A DNA stretch of 64,000 nt from JAXHUH01 sp034211175 (GCA_034211175.1 JAXHUH010000220.1:23044-87043), one strand, 5' to 3'. Counted from the stretch's first letter, positions 24,504-32,805 are shown. The notes: a model not told the origin generated them from the sequence alone. Program-made: numbers and translations.

Positions 24504-25511
24504 GGAATCGTGCTCCTTTCGTTCGAATCGGGGCTTGTTCGAACAAGGCGGGAAGGGAACACGGTGCTCGTGCAGAGCATTCCGCGATGGTGGATGTTCG
24601 TTGTGAACGAGTGGGTCAGACGCCGGACATCGAACCGCGGCGTCGAACGCGAGGCGAACCCGTTCTCGCAGCCAGCGGTGGGCCGGCTCGGCGTCGGTAC
24701 GTCGGTGCCACGACATGGCCACCGGGACGGCCGGCACGACGACGGGAAGTCGTCGTGCCACCAGACCGGCGCCGGGCGCGGCGATGTCGGGCACGATGGC
24801 GACCACCTCGCCGCTGCGGGCGAGCGCCAGCGCGGCGGCCACCGACGGCACCGTCGCCGCCACCACCCGGGCGAGGCCCTCGGCCGCCAGGGCGACGTCG
24901 AGGGGGCCGTGCGCTCGACCGCGCCGCGTGACGACGACGTGGGGGTGCCCGCACAGCGCCGAGGCGGTCAGCTCGCCGTCGGCGAGGGAGTGATCGGCGG
25001 CCATGACCGCCACGTGGTGGGCGACCGTCAGCGTCTCGGTCAAGAGGTCCGGCGCGCGTTCGGCCGGTGCGCCGATGTCGAGGTCGACGAGGCCGTCCCG
25101 CAGGTCTGAGGGCCGCTCGTCGCCCTCGGGCAGGAACCGGAGGCGCACGCGGGGTGCCTCGGCGAGCAACGTGGTGGCCAGTGCCGGGCCGAGCGAGACG
25201 GGAACATCGTCGCTGCCGCGGATGGTGAACGTGCGGTCGAGTCGGCCGGGACGAACGTCATCGGCGGGGCGGAGGAGGTCGTCGGCCTCGACGACCAGCG
25301 CTCGCACGCGTTCACGGAGCGCGAGTGCCCGCGGTGTCGGGCGCATCCCCCGACCCGACCGCACGAGGATCGGGTCCCCGAGGTCGCGTCGGAGCCGACC
25401 GAGCGCCCGGCTCACCGCCGGCGGGCTCAGGTGGAGCACCTCGGCGGCCTCGGTCACGCTGCCCGTCTCCAGGAGCGCGTCGAGCGTCACGAGCAGGTTC
25501 AGATCCTTCAC
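24042..25511 (-). CDS. LysR-type regulator reading frame that continues into DoxX
   Basis: From GTG 25511 (AGAGGAG site immediately upstream) the first 290 or so residues are a normal LysR regulator: KDLNLLVTLDALLETGSVTEAAEVLHLSPPAVSRALGRLRRDLGDPILVRSGRGM is the winged helix, followed by an effector domain to RWLRERVRLAFDAA. Instead of stopping, the frame passes through about 45 low-complexity residues and enters the DoxX sequence at residue 337. Either the LysR stop has been lost, giving a 489-residue membrane-tethered regulator, or there is a sequence error. Divergent from the O-methyltransferase gene, 69 bases away. Confidence 0.65.
   Translation of the reverse strand: MKDLNLLVTLDALLETGSVTEAAEVLHLSPPAVSRALGRLRRDLGDPILVRSGRGMRPTPRALALRERVRALVVEADDLLRPADDVRPGRLDRTFTIRGSDDVPVSLGPALATTLLAEAPRVRLRFLPEGDERPSDLRDGLVDLDIGAPAERAPDLLTETLTVAHHVAVMAADHSLADGELTASALCGHPHVVVTRRGRAHGPLDVALAAEGLARVVAATVPSVAAALALARSGEVVAIVPDIAAPGAGLVARRLPVVVPAVPVAMSWHRRTDAEPAHRWLRERVRLAFDAAVRCPASDPLVHNEHPPSRNALHEHRVPFPPCSNKPRFERKEHDSMQTAYAQLDRLRDYAPLVIRVVIGGLFIYHGIDKFDTGITNVEGAFDGWGVPAPGLTAPLVAVVEIVAGAAFLLGIATRLAAIALALVLVGALVYVKADVGILGAAPPGAEVDLAYLAGLVSVLLTGPGPISLDEQLGVERDTTKRPLAGAPR
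24535..24546 (-). promoter_or_regulatory. Perfect palindrome TTGTTCGAACAA before DoxX
   Basis: A 12-base perfect palindrome 32 bases upstream of the DoxX ATG, with a second GTTCGAA half-site at 24521. It falls in the stretch that would be linker of the LysR-DoxX fusion, which suggests that this DNA is a promoter region. Confidence 0.45.
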
Positions 25512-25580
25512 CGCTCCTCTTTCGCCGGACGCAATCATAGGTTCACAACGTTGCACTGGAGTCAATCCGAGTCGGGGCGC

Positions 25581-26279
25581 ATGCTCGACGACATGAGCCT
25601 CCTGCTGAACCCCGAGCTGACCCGCGTCCTCGACACGATCGCCGACGACGCCACCGACGACGAGGCCCGCATCGCCCGCGTGCGGGCCGACCGGGCGCCC
25701 GACGCACCGTGGCCGTCACCGGCCGAGCTCGCCGAGCTCCTGGCCGACGCGGCGCTGCCGGTGTCCCACGACGCCGGACGTCTGCTCTACGCCCTGGCCC
25801 GCAGCCGGCCGGACGGCCTCGTCGTCGAGCTCGGCACCTCGTTCGGGGCGTCGACGCTCCACCTCGCCGCCGCGATCGCCGACGGCGGAGGGTCCGGTCG
25901 CGTGATCACGACCGAGTTGCACCCGGCCAAGGCGGCACGGGCCGAGGCCAACCTGGAGGCGGCCGGCGTCGGTCACGTCGCCGAGGTGCGCGTCGGCGAC
26001 GCGCTGGAGACCCTCGACGACCCGGCCCTCGGCGATGTCTCGCTGGTCGTGCTCGACGGGTGGAAGGAGCTGTACCTGCCCGTGCTGCGACTCCTCGAGC
26101 CCCGCCTGGGCGCGGGCGCACTGGTCGTCGCCGACGACACCCGGCTCTTCGCCGACCAGCTCGTCCACTACCTGGACCACGTGCGCCACCCGGCGAACGG
26201 CTGGGTGTCGGTCGACCTCGGCGTCGACGACGGCCTCGAGCTGTCGGTGCGCCTGGGCGCGGTCGAGGGCCGATCCTGA
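25581..26279 (+). CDS. Class I SAM-dependent methyltransferase (O-methyltransferase-like)
   Basis: 232 residues from ATG 25581 (a second in-frame ATG at 25593 is possible). Motif I is VVELGTSFGASTLHLAAAI, motif II the acidic end of VITTELHPAKAARAEANLEAAG, and motif IV LVVLDGWKELYLPVLRLLEPRLGAGALVVADDT, the pattern of the catechol/caffeoyl-CoA O-methyltransferase-like group. Methyl transfer from SAM to a small molecule is expected. It shares a 69-base control region with the LysR gene, making it a likely target of that regulator. Confidence 0.8.
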   Translation: MLDDMSLLLNPELTRVLDTIADDATDDEARIARVRADRAPDAPWPSPAELAELLADAALPVSHDAGRLLYALARSRPDGLVVELGTSFGASTLHLAAAIADGGGSGRVITTELHPAKAARAEANLEAAGVGHVAEVRVGDALETLDDPALGDVSLVVLDGWKELYLPVLRLLEPRLGAGALVVADDTRLFADQLVHYLDHVRHPANGWVSVDLGVDDGLELSVRLGAVEGRS

Positions 26280-26330
26280 TCAGGCGACGGGTGGCGTTGG
26301 ACGGGTGTCGGCGGTCGGGTCGGGTCCGGT

Positions 26331-26597
26331 TCAGGCGCCCACGTCGTGGAGGTGGTGTGACACGTCGTGCCACAGGTAGGGCGCGAACGTCGACACGGTG
26401 AACGAGGCACCGTCGCCACGGCGGCCGCGCCGGGCCCACGGCCCGTCGGTGACCGCGTCGAGGGCGTCGGCGAGCCGGCCGGCCGCAGCGGCGAGCTCGT
26501 CGGCCACGACCGCCGGGTCCTGCTCGCCGTAGCGCGCCTCGATCGCGGCGGTGTCCTGGTCCCAGTCGTCGAAGACCGGGTCGTCGCGGCCGCTCAG
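26331..26597 (-). pseudogene. C-terminal remnant of a DinB-like (mycothiol-dependent) protein
   Basis: About 88 codons read as the C-terminal half of a DinB-superfamily protein: FDDWDQDTAAIEARYGEQDPAVVADELAAAAGRLADALDAV followed by FTVSTFAPYLWHDVSHHLHDV, whose HHLHD histidine is usually a metal ligand. The N-terminal half and any start codon are missing; the frame runs straight into the stop codon of the MBL gene. It is best explained as a truncated gene left by a deletion that joined the two loci. Confidence 0.6.
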
Positions 26598-27343
26598 CCG
26601 AGCCGGGCCGGCAGCGCGGCGAACTGGACGGGGTCGTGGCCGGCGAGGACCCGAGCGCCGCCGGCCCGCTCGTCGACGAGGCGCTGCAGCGACCGCCGCT
26701 GTGTGTCGTGGTCGTGGGCGAACGGGGGCAGGACGCCGCGGTCGAGGGTGTGGGCGAAGTAGCACGCGTCGGCGGTGAGGACGACGGGCCCGTCGTCGGT
26801 CACGACCCGCAGGGACTGGTGGCCGGCCGTGTGGCCCGGGGTGGCGAGGCAGGTCACAGCGCCGTCGCCGAAGACGTCGTGGTCTCCGTCGACGAGGCGG
26901 AGCCCGTGCCCGAGGTCGTAGTCGGCCGCGCGGTAGCCGAAGCGCTTCGCATCGTCAGCGCGGCCAGCGTCCCACTCGGCGGACTGGACGACGACCTCGG
27001 CGTTCGGGACCTCGCACAGGCCGCCGGCGTGATCGAAGTGTAGGTGGGAGAGGACGACGCACCGCAGGCGATCGGGGTCGACGTCGGCGGCGCGCAGACG
27101 GGCGCCGAGCGAGCGCTCCGGCGCCATGTCGGCCGTGAACACCTTGGCGAGGCCGCCGATGCGGTCGGTCGAGACCGCAAGCTCGGGGTGGAGGCCGGTG
27201 TCGAACACCAGCTCACCACGGGGATGGCGCACGAGCCACACCGCGATCGGGATCCGCAGCGGCTCGTCGCCCGCGCCCTCCTCGAACGATTCGGCGGCTG
27301 CGGTCAACCACCCGCACTCGAGCGGTTCGATCGTCACTGACAT
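26594..27343 (-). CDS. Metallo-beta-lactamase-fold hydrolase (AHL-lactonase-like)
   Basis: 249 residues from ATG 27343 with a GGGAGGGG site. Zinc ligands are visible in HLHFDHAGG, ATPGHTAGHQ, LTADACYF and VLAGHDP, complete for the family. Organisation matches the enzyme at 3478, which it resembles only at family level. Probably hydrolyses a lactone or ester; quorum-signal degradation is possible but unproven. Divergent from a small membrane protein gene across 178 bases in which I see no strong motif. Confidence 0.82.
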   Translation of the reverse strand: MSVTIEPLECGWLTAAAESFEEGAGDEPLRIPIAVWLVRHPRGELVFDTGLHPELAVSTDRIGGLAKVFTADMAPERSLGARLRAADVDPDRLRCVVLSHLHFDHAGGLCEVPNAEVVVQSAEWDAGRADDAKRFGYRAADYDLGHGLRLVDGDHDVFGDGAVTCLATPGHTAGHQSLRVVTDDGPVVLTADACYFAHTLDRGVLPPFAHDHDTQRRSLQRLVDERAGGARVLAGHDPVQFAALPARLG

Positions 27344-27521
27344 GTCGCCCCTCCCCACGGTCCCTCGCCTTCGGCATCCGGTGCTCACCGTGCGGAGGCG
27401 CACGCAGCCTGTCGCCCGCCCGGCGGCGCCCGCAAGGTCGTTTCGTCATGGCCTTGCGCGTCGGGCCGGGCTCTGGGAACCTCCGCAGCCGCACGACCGG
27501 CCCGGCCGGGCGAGGGACACC

Positions 27522-28028
27522 GTGAACGAGCGCCACGACATCGACCACCACGACAACGACGAGCGCGAGCCGGACGACGAGCTGCGTCGCCTCGCCGCGG
27601 AGCTGCCCGGCCTGCGGCTGCGGCCGTCCGCATGGGCCGAGGTCGCCGCCGCGCTCGACCGGATCGAGGCCGGTGAGCGCGAGGCGGTGTCCCGGCTGTC
27701 GCGGGTGTCGTTCGAGGCCCGCATCGACGGACGTCTCGGTGGCGGCCGGAGGGCGCCCGGCGTGGTGCCGACGAAGCAGACGTCCGCGTTGCCGTGGGTC
27801 GGGCTGGTGTGCGGCCTGCTCGTCGCGGGTGTCGGTGGTGCGCTCGGCGGCGGACCGGTGCTCCTGGCCGCGGTGGTCCTCGCCGTCGCGGTGTTCCTGG
27901 TCGCGTTCGCCGGGTCCCGGGTCGCCCACCGCTCCGATCGCAAGGGCCCGGCACCGGACGAGGTGCCCGAGGCCCCGCCGGTGCCGATCCCGGACGACCT
28001 CGCCACGCGCCTGCGCCGCCACACCTGA
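27522..28028 (+). CDS. Two-helix membrane protein, unknown function
   Basis: 168 residues from GTG 27522. A polar N-terminal half with a predicted helical segment (DELRRLAAELPGLRLRPSAWAEVAAAL ...) is followed by two adjacent hydrophobic helices (about 93-112 and 115-133: LPWVGLVCGLLVAGVGGALGG, VLLAAVVLAVAVFLVAFAG) and an acidic, proline-rich tail. I do not recognise the family. It could be a membrane-anchored partner with its N- and C-termini in the cytoplasm. Two dispersed hairpin repeats lie directly downstream. Confidence 0.6.
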   Translation: MNERHDIDHHDNDEREPDDELRRLAAELPGLRLRPSAWAEVAAALDRIEAGEREAVSRLSRVSFEARIDGRLGGGRRAPGVVPTKQTSALPWVGLVCGLLVAGVGGALGGGPVLLAAVVLAVAVFLVAFAGSRVAHRSDRKGPAPDEVPEAPPVPIPDDLATRLRRHT

Positions 28029-28046
28029 GCCACCTCGCCCCGCCCT

Positions 28047-28099
28047 CGAACTGGCGTGGCGTTCTGCTCCGCGCGGTGTCGTTTCTCCCCGCCAGTTCG
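28047..28099 (+). repeat. Intergenic hairpin repeat B1 (type 1)
   Basis: Perfect ten-base arms CGAACTGGCG (28047-28056) and CGCCAGTTCG (28090-28099), 19 bases after the preceding stop. The interior (TTCTGCTCCGCGCGG ... GTCGTTTCT) matches elements A, B2 and F. Confidence 0.8.
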
Positions 28100-28108
28100 T
28101 CCCCGGAC

Positions 28109-28161
28109 CGTTCTGGCGTGGCTTTCCGCTCTGCGCGCCGTCGTTTCTGCCTGCCGGTTCG
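28109..28161 (+). repeat. Intergenic hairpin repeat B2 (type 1)
   Basis: Begins CGTTCTGGCGTGG and ends TGCCGGTTCG; the arms are degenerate but the interior (CTCTGCGCGCCGTCGTTTC) is almost the same as in B1, A and F. A second copy directly after B1 suggests duplication. Confidence 0.75.
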
Positions 28162-28189
28162 TGGTCGATGGGGGGGTCCGCGAACTGAG

Positions 28190-28220
28190 TTGTGTCATGC
28201 AACGCTGTCGTGCCTAGAGT
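28190..28220 (+). promoter_or_regulatory. Promoter of a leaderless MFS transporter gene
   Basis: TTGTGT (28190-28195) and TAGAGT (28215-28220), 19 bases apart, end seven bases before the ATG at 28228. The spacing implies transcription starting at or next to the start codon. Confidence 0.5.
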
Positions 28221-28227
28221 GCGTTCC

Positions 28228-29718
28228 ATGATGCAACCAACGACGCCGCCCGATCGGGGGCAGGATGGCGTGGGTGGGCCACCGGCCGGCGTGCCGGCGG
28301 AATCGTCCACCGCGTGGAAGACCCTGGCGCTGACGAGCCTGGCGGTGCTGGCCACGTTCCTCGACACGACGATCCTGTTCGTCGCGTTCGCCGACATCGG
28401 GGCCTCGTTCCCCGACATCGGCGCCGCCCAGCTCTCGTGGGTCCTCAACGCCTACACGATCACCTTCGCCGCGCTCCTCGTCCCGGTGGGCAAGCTCGCC
28501 GACCGGGTCGGGCACAAGCGGGCGTTCCTCGTCGGATCGGCCCTGTTCACCGTGGCGTCGATGGCGTGTGGGCTCGCGCCGAGCGCGTGGGCGCTCGTGG
28601 CGTTCCGCATCGTGCAGGCCGTCGGCGCCGCCACGCTGCTGCCGTCGTCGCTCGCGCTGGTCCTGCGGGCGTTCCCCCGCGAGCGGTTGCCGATGGCCGT
28701 CGCCATCTGGGGCGCGGCCGGAGCGCTGGCCGGGGCGATCGGGCCGAGCCTCGGCGCCGCCGTGGTCGAGCTCGGCGGTTGGCGGTGGGTGTTCTTCCTG
28801 AACCTGCCGGTCGGCATGGTGACGGTGCTCGCCGGCATCCGCATCCTGAGCGAGTCCCGCGAACCGACCGCCCGGGTGCCGGCGCCGCTCGGCGTCGTGC
28901 TCGTGGCCTCGGCGGCCGCGCTCGTGTCGCTCGGCGTCGTGCAGAGCGACATCTGGGGCTGGGCCGACGGCCGCACGATCGGCGCCATCGGGGCCGGGGT
29001 GGTCGTGCTCGGCCTGTTCGTCGCCCACCAGCGCACGACCCCGGCGCCGGCGCTCGACCTCGAGTTGTTCTCGATCCGCAACTTCCGGTGGGCCACTGCG
29101 GCGACGATGGCGTTCGGCACTGCCTTCACCGCCATGTTCTTCGGCTCGTTCCTGTTCCTCACCCAGGTCTGGGGTTGGTCGACGCTGCGGGGTGGCCTCG
29201 GGGTGAGCCCGGGCCCGTTGCTCGTCGGCGTGCTCGCCCCGCAGATGGGCAGGCTGGCGTCGCGGATCGGGCAGCGGCCGATGATCATCGCCGGCGGGTT
29301 CGCGTACGCCGTCGGCGGCGTGCTGCGGCTGGTGATGCTCGACGCGCAGCCCGACTACGTGGCCGACTACTTGCCCTCGCTGCTGTTCACCGGGCTCGGC
29401 GTCGCCCTCTGCCTGCCCCAGCTGGCATCGACCACGGCCCAGGCGATTCCCGCGACCCGGCTCGGCGTCGGCAGCGGGGTCAACCAGGCGGTCCGCCAGT
29501 TCGGTGGCACGCTCGGTGTGGCGCTGACCATCGCGCTGCTGTCGAGCGCCGCGTCGCCGGAGCTGGCGCTCGCCGCGTTCGACCGGGTCTGGTGGCTGAT
29601 CGTCGCCGGTGGCCTGCTCACCTCACTGCTGGCCGTGCCGCTGCGCACGGCCGTCGCGGGTGTGGTCCCACCGCCGGTGGTGGCGCCCGGCGGCCCGGTC
29701 GTCGCCCCCGTCGAGTGA
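28228..29718 (+). CDS. MFS transporter, DHA2 (EmrB/QacA-like) drug-exporter family
   Basis: 496 residues. After a 33-residue polar N-terminus come helices typical of the 14-TM DHA2 group, beginning ALTSLAVLATFLDTTILFVAFADIGASF with the family's early aspartate. Motif A is PVGKLADRVGHKR and motif C-like sequence is GAAGALAGAIGPSLGAAVVELGGWRWVFFLNLPVG. It should export hydrophobic compounds in exchange for protons. Start at 28228 (a second ATG follows directly). It is separated from the convergent ROK gene by a perfect 8-bp hairpin. Confidence 0.87.
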   Translation: MMQPTTPPDRGQDGVGGPPAGVPAESSTAWKTLALTSLAVLATFLDTTILFVAFADIGASFPDIGAAQLSWVLNAYTITFAALLVPVGKLADRVGHKRAFLVGSALFTVASMACGLAPSAWALVAFRIVQAVGAATLLPSSLALVLRAFPRERLPMAVAIWGAAGALAGAIGPSLGAAVVELGGWRWVFFLNLPVGMVTVLAGIRILSESREPTARVPAPLGVVLVASAAALVSLGVVQSDIWGWADGRTIGAIGAGVVVLGLFVAHQRTTPAPALDLELFSIRNFRWATAATMAFGTAFTAMFFGSFLFLTQVWGWSTLRGGLGVSPGPLLVGVLAPQMGRLASRIGQRPMIIAGGFAYAVGGVLRLVMLDAQPDYVADYLPSLLFTGLGVALCLPQLASTTAQAIPATRLGVGSGVNQAVRQFGGTLGVALTIALLSSAASPELALAAFDRVWWLIVAGGLLTSLLAVPLRTAVAGVVPPPVVAPGGPVVAPVE

Positions 29719-29748
29719 CGGCTGGGCGCTCGGGGTTCTCGCGGGTGG

Positions 29749-29768
29749 CCGGTGGCGTGGGCCACCGG
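29749..29768. terminator. Bidirectional hairpin between convergent MFS and ROK genes
   Basis: CCGGTGGC (29749-29756) and GCCACCGG (29761-29768) form a perfect eight-base stem with a four-base GTGG loop, 30-34 bases from both stop codons. Confidence 0.7.
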
Positions 29769-29802
29769 TCGAGTGACGACCCACGCCTCGGGCACGGCCC
29801 GC

Positions 29803-30996
29803 TCAGGCGGCTCCCGCATCGAGCGCGTCGGCCCAGGCCTCGAGGCCGTGCTCGCTGACCACGAGATCGAGCCCGATCTCCGCGGCGCCCCGCAGCGGAC
29901 CGTCGTCGCCGGTCACCGCCTCGGTCACCGGGGGCGGTGACGGGCGCCGGAAGGCCATCAGGCCCTGCTCGTAGCCGGCGCCGACGTCGTCGGGCGCGAG
30001 GCGCAGGATCGGTGCCGCGAGGCCGCCGAGGCGCACGGCGTCGGGGTCGAGGGCGTTGACCAGGCCGCCGATGCCCCGGCCCAGCGATCGGGCACACTCG
30101 GCCACCGCCCGGCGGGCGCGCTCGTCGTCGGCCGCCCGGTCGATGACCGTCGCCCCGTAGGTGCGGGGGTCCTCGGGTGGTGCCTCGCCGAGATGACGGG
30201 CCATCGCCCGGCCGTCGACCTCGAGGTCCCAGCAGCCGCGGGCACCGCACGGGCACGGGCGGGTCGGGTCGCCGAAGGGCACGTGACCGAACTCGCCGCC
30301 GGCCCCGGTCGCGCCCCGGGTCGGTACGCCGTCGGCCACGAGGATGCCGCCGATGCCGACCTCGATGGTGAGGTACAGCACGTTGGACGAGCCCGCGGAC
30401 GCCCGGTGGCGGGCCTCGGCGACGCCGGCGAGGGTGGCGTCGTTGTCGACCACGAAGCGCTCGGGCACGCCGCCGTCGAGCACGTCGAGCGCGACGTCGG
30501 ACCACTCCAGCGTCGACGCCTGGACGAGGCGGTGGCCCTGCACCGTGCCGGAGACGACGACCGACGTCGCCCGGGCCCGGGGCCCGAGGTCGGCCCGCAC
30601 CGCGTCGAGCTCGGCCCGCACGACATCGAGCACCGCTTCGGCGTCGCGGCGGCCGTGGCGGGCCCCGGCGACCACCTCGACCGAGCCGTCGATCGGTGCC
30701 GTGGCGATGCGCCAGCGCTCGTGGGCGATGTCGACGATCACACACACCGGGCCGTCGGGATGGGGGTGGAGCGAGGTGGTCGGCCGGCCCCGGCCCTGCG
30801 GTGGCACCGGTCGCTCCTCGATCAGCGACAGCTCCCGGAGCCGGGCGACGATCTCGGTCGCGGTGCCGCTCCGCAGCCCGAGCTCGCGGGCCGCGTCGGC
30901 GCGGGTGATCCCCGGCTGGCGGCGCAGCAGCCCGAGCACGTCGAGCGCGCCCCGCCAGCGGGCCGCGGTCCGGCGCGCGGGTCGGCGACCGGTCAT
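29803..30996 (-). CDS. ROK family transcriptional regulator
   Basis: 397 residues. The N-terminal winged helix (GALDVLGLLRRQPGITRADAARELGLRSGTATEIVARLRELSLIEE) joins a ROK sugar-kinase-like domain with VVDNDATLAG, TIEVGIGGILVADGVPTRGATGAGGEFGHVPFGDP and the zinc cysteines in CPCGARGCWDLEVDG. ROK repressors such as NagC, Mlc and XylR bind DNA palindromes and release them on binding a sugar or sugar phosphate. It is divergent from a HAD phosphatase and a 25-base dyad lies between them, so it probably controls both. The effector sugar is unknown. Confidence 0.88.
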   Translation of the reverse strand: MTGRRPARRTAARWRGALDVLGLLRRQPGITRADAARELGLRSGTATEIVARLRELSLIEERPVPPQGRGRPTTSLHPHPDGPVCVIVDIAHERWRIATAPIDGSVEVVAGARHGRRDAEAVLDVVRAELDAVRADLGPRARATSVVVSGTVQGHRLVQASTLEWSDVALDVLDGGVPERFVVDNDATLAGVAEARHRASAGSSNVLYLTIEVGIGGILVADGVPTRGATGAGGEFGHVPFGDPTRPCPCGARGCWDLEVDGRAMARHLGEAPPEDPRTYGATVIDRAADDERARRAVAECARSLGRGIGGLVNALDPDAVRLGGLAAPILRLAPDDVGAGYEQGLMAFRRPSPPPVTEAVTGDDGPLRGAAEIGLDLVVSEHGLEAWADALDAGAA

Positions 30997-31085
30997 CGCG
31001 ACCGTGCCCGGCGGCGATCCGCCGGTGCAGGGACTGCGGCGCCCGTGGGCGGAGGTGTGGGAGCGGTCGTCACGTGTCGGCCTTG

Positions 31086-31110
31086 TTTATGCTCGTACAG
31101 CGAGTTTAAA
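31086..31110 (+). promoter_or_regulatory. Probable ROK operator between divergent genes
   Basis: TTTATGCTCG (31086-31095) and CGAGTTTAAA (31101-31110) form an inverted repeat with 8 of 10 pairs around TACAG. The A/T-rich outer and GC inner arms are typical of ROK repressor sites. It is the only AT-rich dyad in the 156-base divergent region. Confidence 0.6.
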
Positions 31111-31152
31111 TGTCGGCGGCCGGCGGGACCACGACCGTAGGAGGAGCGCAGC

Positions 31153-31860
31153 GTGCCCACCCATCCCGAACCACCTGCCTCCCCCGCCGTGCGTGGCGAC
31201 GCGGCGGGCCGTCTGCGCGCGGTGACGGCGGTGCTCTTCGACATGGACGGCACCCTCGTCGACTCCGACCTCGCCGTCGAGCGCGCCTGGCTCGCGTGGG
31301 CCGACGCGTTCGGCGTCGACCGCGACCTGGTGCGCGACGGCATCCACGGCAGCCCGGCCGAGGTGACCGTGCGCCGCCTGTTGCCGGAGCTGTCCGACGC
31401 CGAGGTCCGCGCCGCCGCCCAGTACCAGCTCGACCTCCAATACGACGACGGCTCGGCGTCGGCCCGGACCGAAGGCGTCGCCGACATCCTCGACGCCCTG
31501 GGCGCCTGGGGTGTGCCGTGGGCGATCGTGACCAGCGCCGACGAAACGCTCGCCCGGGTCCGCCTCGACGGCGCCGACCTGCGGCCGCCACTGCTCGTCA
31601 CCGCCGACCACGTCGAGCGGGGCAAGCCCGACCCGTCGTGCTACCTGCTGGCCGCCCACCGCCTCGGTGTCGACCCGTCGGCGTGCCTGGTCGTCGAGGA
31701 CTCCGATCCCGGGCTTGTCGCGGGGAGCGCCGCCGGGGCGGTGACCGCCGCGCTGCGGGGCCTGGACGGCGACGTCCGGATCGCCCACGTCGGCCAGCTC
31801 GTCGAGGTCCTGGCTGCGGCCGGTCTCGGCGAGCGGTGCTCGCCGGCCACGCAGGGCTGA
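31153..31860 (+). CDS. HAD-IA family phosphatase (sugar-phosphatase-like)
   Basis: 235 residues from GTG 31153 behind AGGAGGAGC. Catalytic motifs: VLFDMDGTLVDSDLAVERAW (nucleophile Asp and acid/base Asp, motif I), AIVTSADET (motif II), the lysine in HVERGKPDPSCYLLAAHRLGV (motif III) and VVEDSDPGLVAGSAAG (motif IV). The closest group is beta-phosphoglucomutase / 2-deoxyglucose-6-phosphatase-like HAD proteins. Divergence from a ROK regulator through a shared operator points to a sugar phosphate as substrate. Confidence 0.87.
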   Translation: MPTHPEPPASPAVRGDAAGRLRAVTAVLFDMDGTLVDSDLAVERAWLAWADAFGVDRDLVRDGIHGSPAEVTVRRLLPELSDAEVRAAAQYQLDLQYDDGSASARTEGVADILDALGAWGVPWAIVTSADETLARVRLDGADLRPPLLVTADHVERGKPDPSCYLLAAHRLGVDPSACLVVEDSDPGLVAGSAAGAVTAALRGLDGDVRIAHVGQLVEVLAAAGLGERCSPATQG

Positions 31861-31909
31861 TCCCGGCCACCAACCGGCCCCGTACTTCGGCGACCACCAC
31901 GAGCCGGAT

Positions 31910-31946
31910 CCGTTCCCGGGAACGGGTGGGTGCGAGGCGGTACGGT
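31910..31946 (+). promoter_or_regulatory. Perfect 16-base palindrome with -10 box upstream of the SDR
   Basis: CCGTTCCCGGGAACGG (31910-31925) is a perfect palindrome, followed by a -10 box TACGGT (31941-31946); the -35 region would overlap the palindrome. It could be an operator for the SDR gene or a terminator for the HAD gene. Confidence 0.5.
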
Positions 31947-31975
31947 CACCGCCGATCGACGTCGGGGGAGGGACC

Positions 31976-32738
31976 ATGGGGAAGCTGGACGGCAAGGTCG
32001 CGCTCGTGACCGGGGCCGGGGCGGGCGTCGGCGCTCGCGTTGGCCGGCGAGGGGGCAACCGTCGTCGTCAACGGGCGACGGCAGGGCCCGCTCGACGAGG
32101 TGGTCGCCGCCATCGGCGCCGCGGGCGGCAAGGCGCTGACCGCGACCGCCGACCTGACCGACGACGAGGCGGCCTCGCGCCTCGCGGACCGCTGCCTCGC
32201 CGACCACGGCTGCGTCGACGTGCTCGTGAACAACGCCGGCTTCTCCTCGAGCGTGCGGTCCGCCCGTCACCTCGACGCCGCCACGTGGACCGACGTGTGG
32301 CGGGTCAACGTGCTCGGCCCGGCGATGCTGGCCCGGGCGCTGCTGCCGGCGATGATCGACGCCGGCGGCGGCACCATCATCACCGTCTCCTCGGTTGCCG
32401 GGCTGCGGCCCAACGTCATGGCCGGCGCCGCCTACGGCTCGGCGAAGGCGGCGGTGGCCAACTGGATGACCGAGCTCGCCTCGGAGGTGCGCAACCTCGG
32501 GGTGCGGTGCAGCACGATCTTCCCCGGCGAGATCGACACGCCGATCCTCGACCGTCGGGCGCTCCCACCCGATGACGACCAGCGGGCGATGATGGCCCGG
32601 CCCGAAGACGTCGCCGAGGCCGTGCTCCTGTGCGCGACGCTCCCCGCCAGGGCGATGATCGACGAGCTGGTCATCACCCCGACCCGCCAACGGGACCTCA
32701 CCGCCGACATGGCCGCCGCCCGCGAGAAGAGCTCCTGA
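31976..32738 (+). pseudogene. Short-chain dehydrogenase/reductase with frameshift in the nucleotide-binding motif
   Basis: The first frame gives MGKLDGKVALVTGAGAGVG, a normal SDR opening, but then loses homology; the neighbouring frame resumes at about 32031 with ALALAGEGATVVVNGRR and continues through LVNNAGFSS, the catalytic serine VSSVAGLRP and YxxxK (AYGSAKAAV) to a normal end at 32738. Compared with the usual GxxxGxGRA(T/I)ALALA, roughly 8 bases are missing at 32027-32031. Strict reading gives a dead gene; a sequencing error is the alternative. It would be an NAD(P)-dependent alcohol/ketone oxidoreductase if intact. Confidence 0.7.
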
Positions 32739-32805
32739 GCTGACCCGCCGGCGCGGCGTCGACCCGATTCGGGAACCGATCCGAGGTGGGCGGTGTAGGA
32801 CGGGC

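Noticed and set aside
24520..24546. tRNA T-arm lookalike (GTTCGAATC)
   Set aside because: No acceptor stem, anticodon arm or D-arm can be formed around it; the sequence is better explained as a palindromic protein-binding site.
27522..28028. Possible CATRA-associated small protein (conflict system component)
   Set aside because: The helical pattern with a conserved tryptophan is only vaguely similar, the protein has two membrane helices, and no CHAT, TPR or other partner gene is present nearby.
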